A DNA stretch of 64,000 nt, from the NCBI GenBank assembly GCA_905331475.1, contig CAJNYU010000247.1, positions 23,033 through 87,032 on the forward strand, in the 5' to 3' direction. The notes under the pieces were generated by a model, which searched no databases, had not been told where the DNA came from, and was given only the letters and a program-made list of their open reading frames with translations. This stretch comes from Rotaria socialis. Taxonomy: Eukaryota > Rotifera > Eurotatoria > Philodinida > Philodinidae. This document shows, one piece after another, positions 62,916-64,000 of this stretch (positions are counted from its first letter, which is position 1; every line of letters starts with the position of its first letter). The translations under genes and the position numbers were made by a program.

Positions 62916-63370
62916 ATAATTTATGTCAAGAAACTTTATTATGTACTATAGATGTGGTAGATCTTTATACAATGATACCACAAACAGAAGATGTATTTGA
63001 AAATAAAAAGAATGTTAGATTATCTAAAAAGAAAACAAATTGGTGGTTTAAAAATTGAAACAATAATTAGACTAAGTCGATTCATTGTAAAAAAAACAAT
63101 TATTTTTCCTAAGACGGTCGATATTATCATCGAATTCGTGGTGGTGCTATGGGTTCATCCTATATGCATATGAAGAAGAATATTCCATTCGCTATGTTAC
63201 TTCGAGCGATTAGATATTATTCAACATTCAAAGCAGTTTTAAATGAACGTGAAGATTTAAGAATGGCTTTATTATTAAACAAATATCTATGTGTTTTTAT
63301 GGATAAACATTTTAATCGTGTCCTACAAAAATTCAATATCAATCAGCCATTGACTAGTAATAACAAGTAA
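62916..63370 (+). pseudogene. Decayed Penelope-like (Athena-type) reverse transcriptase
   Basis: Three pieces in shifting frames look like a Penelope-like RT: DVVDLYTMIP (first catalytic Asp motif, about 62950-62980), a middle piece (KRKQIGGLKIETIIRLSRF), and YYHRIRGGAMGS (about 63127-63160). Immediately after AMGS the frame continues into a distal part (NIPFAMLLRAIRYYSTF ... LRMALLLNKY). In intact elements about 200 residues, including the YxDD active site, lie between these, so an internal deletion has removed the active site. Frameshifts interrupt it as well. No GIY-YIG endonuclease domain seen. TGTGGG-like tracts lie just upstream, as in telomere-attached Athena elements. Confidence 0.75.
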
Positions 63371-64000
63371 CGCGGCATAAGCGCCGCTGACCCTCTACTG
63401 AAAGGATTTAGTCATGTAGAACGTACCTATTCTAAACTATCTAGCGGAGAGACTTCACATTTTATAGCTTTGAAAGGATTTTCATGGAAAACACGATTGA
63501 TAATCGAGCATAAATAGAAAACATGCTTCGAAGTATCACCAAGAAAACGGCATTTAAGTAGTACTCACTAATACTATATGGCAATAGTAAAGTTAAGTGC
63601 ATCCGATCTGCTACAGCTCAAGCTATGCTCCGAAAACTCTCGATCAGCTTGATAACGGAGTGAAGAAAAAGACCCATTCAGGAGAGCTATGATCTAAATA
63701 CCCCATTCTCGGATGCACGTTCACACATAGATAAATCTAAGATTAACATCTTTTGAATCAAATCTACTCGCATTCAGGAAAAACTAAACTTATTAAGATT
63801 ATCACGACAAATATAAGTTTCAGATATTTCACACGAGTTGAGCAATTATTTAACGACCTGTCTTCGGAAGAAATTCAAGATATGTCCTATTTTCGAAAAT
63901 TCTTTCAACTTTTCTGATCGACACAACATGTAACTGTTCTATAAGTCTGCAAGGCTTGTAGTCTGATAATCACAACAGATTTTTAACTGGTGGGGGCGGC
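63371..64000. other. Right edge, probable mobile-element remains
   Basis: No ORF or RNA gene seen. It continues directly from the RT relic and may be its 3' part, but nothing diagnostic is visible. Confidence 0.35.

Noticed and set aside
1..64000. CRISPR array, operon or bacterial-type system
   Set aside because: No regularly spaced repeats. The genes are spliced animal genes, so no prokaryotic system is expected.

Overview
The window is AT-rich nuclear DNA of a small, intron-rich animal genome. Most introns are 48-70 nt with GT..AG ends, and the genes are animal families (class XVI-type myosin, Tob, SOCS6/7, PRPS-associated protein, CFAP20, ITPA, ApoD-type lipocalin). Short TGTGGG-type tracts, as I recall the bdelloid telomere repeat, lie near a decayed Penelope-like reverse transcriptase. 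Together these point to a bdelloid rotifer such as Adineta or Rotaria; the phylum is inference. Exon models below were built by hand from splice signals, and reading phase was checked across every junction.

Layout. 1.4-3.1 kb: ApoD-like lipocalin (-) and a secreted Cys-rich three-unit protein (+). 4.1-6.8 kb: a 13-exon gene (+) of about ten W...KIDxxND repeats, roughly one exon each. 7.2-11.1 kb: two trypsin-like proteases (-), both with hydrophobic C-terminal tails, flanking a tiny secreted-peptide gene (+). 11.4-14.7 kb: ITPA, a TMEM272-like four-pass protein and a short SOCS6/7-like protein (all -). 14.7-21 kb: gene-poor, with an orphan exon and a broken ApoL-like relic. 21.1-24.3 kb: PRPS-associated protein (+, 10 exons), tail to tail with Tob (-, 24.7-26.1 kb). 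29.1-30.4 kb: CFAP20-like protein (+). 31.9-47.0 kb: a 29-exon class XVI-type myosin (-) with ankyrin repeats, motor, IQ and a Q/P/N-rich tail, plus a possible internal first exon. 47-52 kb: almost no genes. 53.7-62.6 kb: a secreted Cys-rich/NHL-repeat protein (+) split by a 7.2-kb intron.

The right end (52-64 kb) is different in character. It holds a tandem 510-bp duplication whose copies each start with TGTGGG-like DNA. Three non-autonomous DNA transposons sit in the NHL intron: a 133-bp TA-flanked MITE, a 968-bp element with about 185-bp inverted repeats, and a 900-bp hAT-type element with a perfect 8-bp target duplication and GGGATG arrays at both ends. A decayed Penelope-like element follows the NHL gene. 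This looks like a transition from gene-rich to mobile-element-rich, possibly subtelomeric DNA.

There is no operon-like logic. Local themes are secreted or extracellular proteins (lipocalin, Cys-rich protein, proteases, NHL protein) and cytoskeletal or ciliary proteins (myosin, CFAP20, perhaps the W-KID repeat protein).
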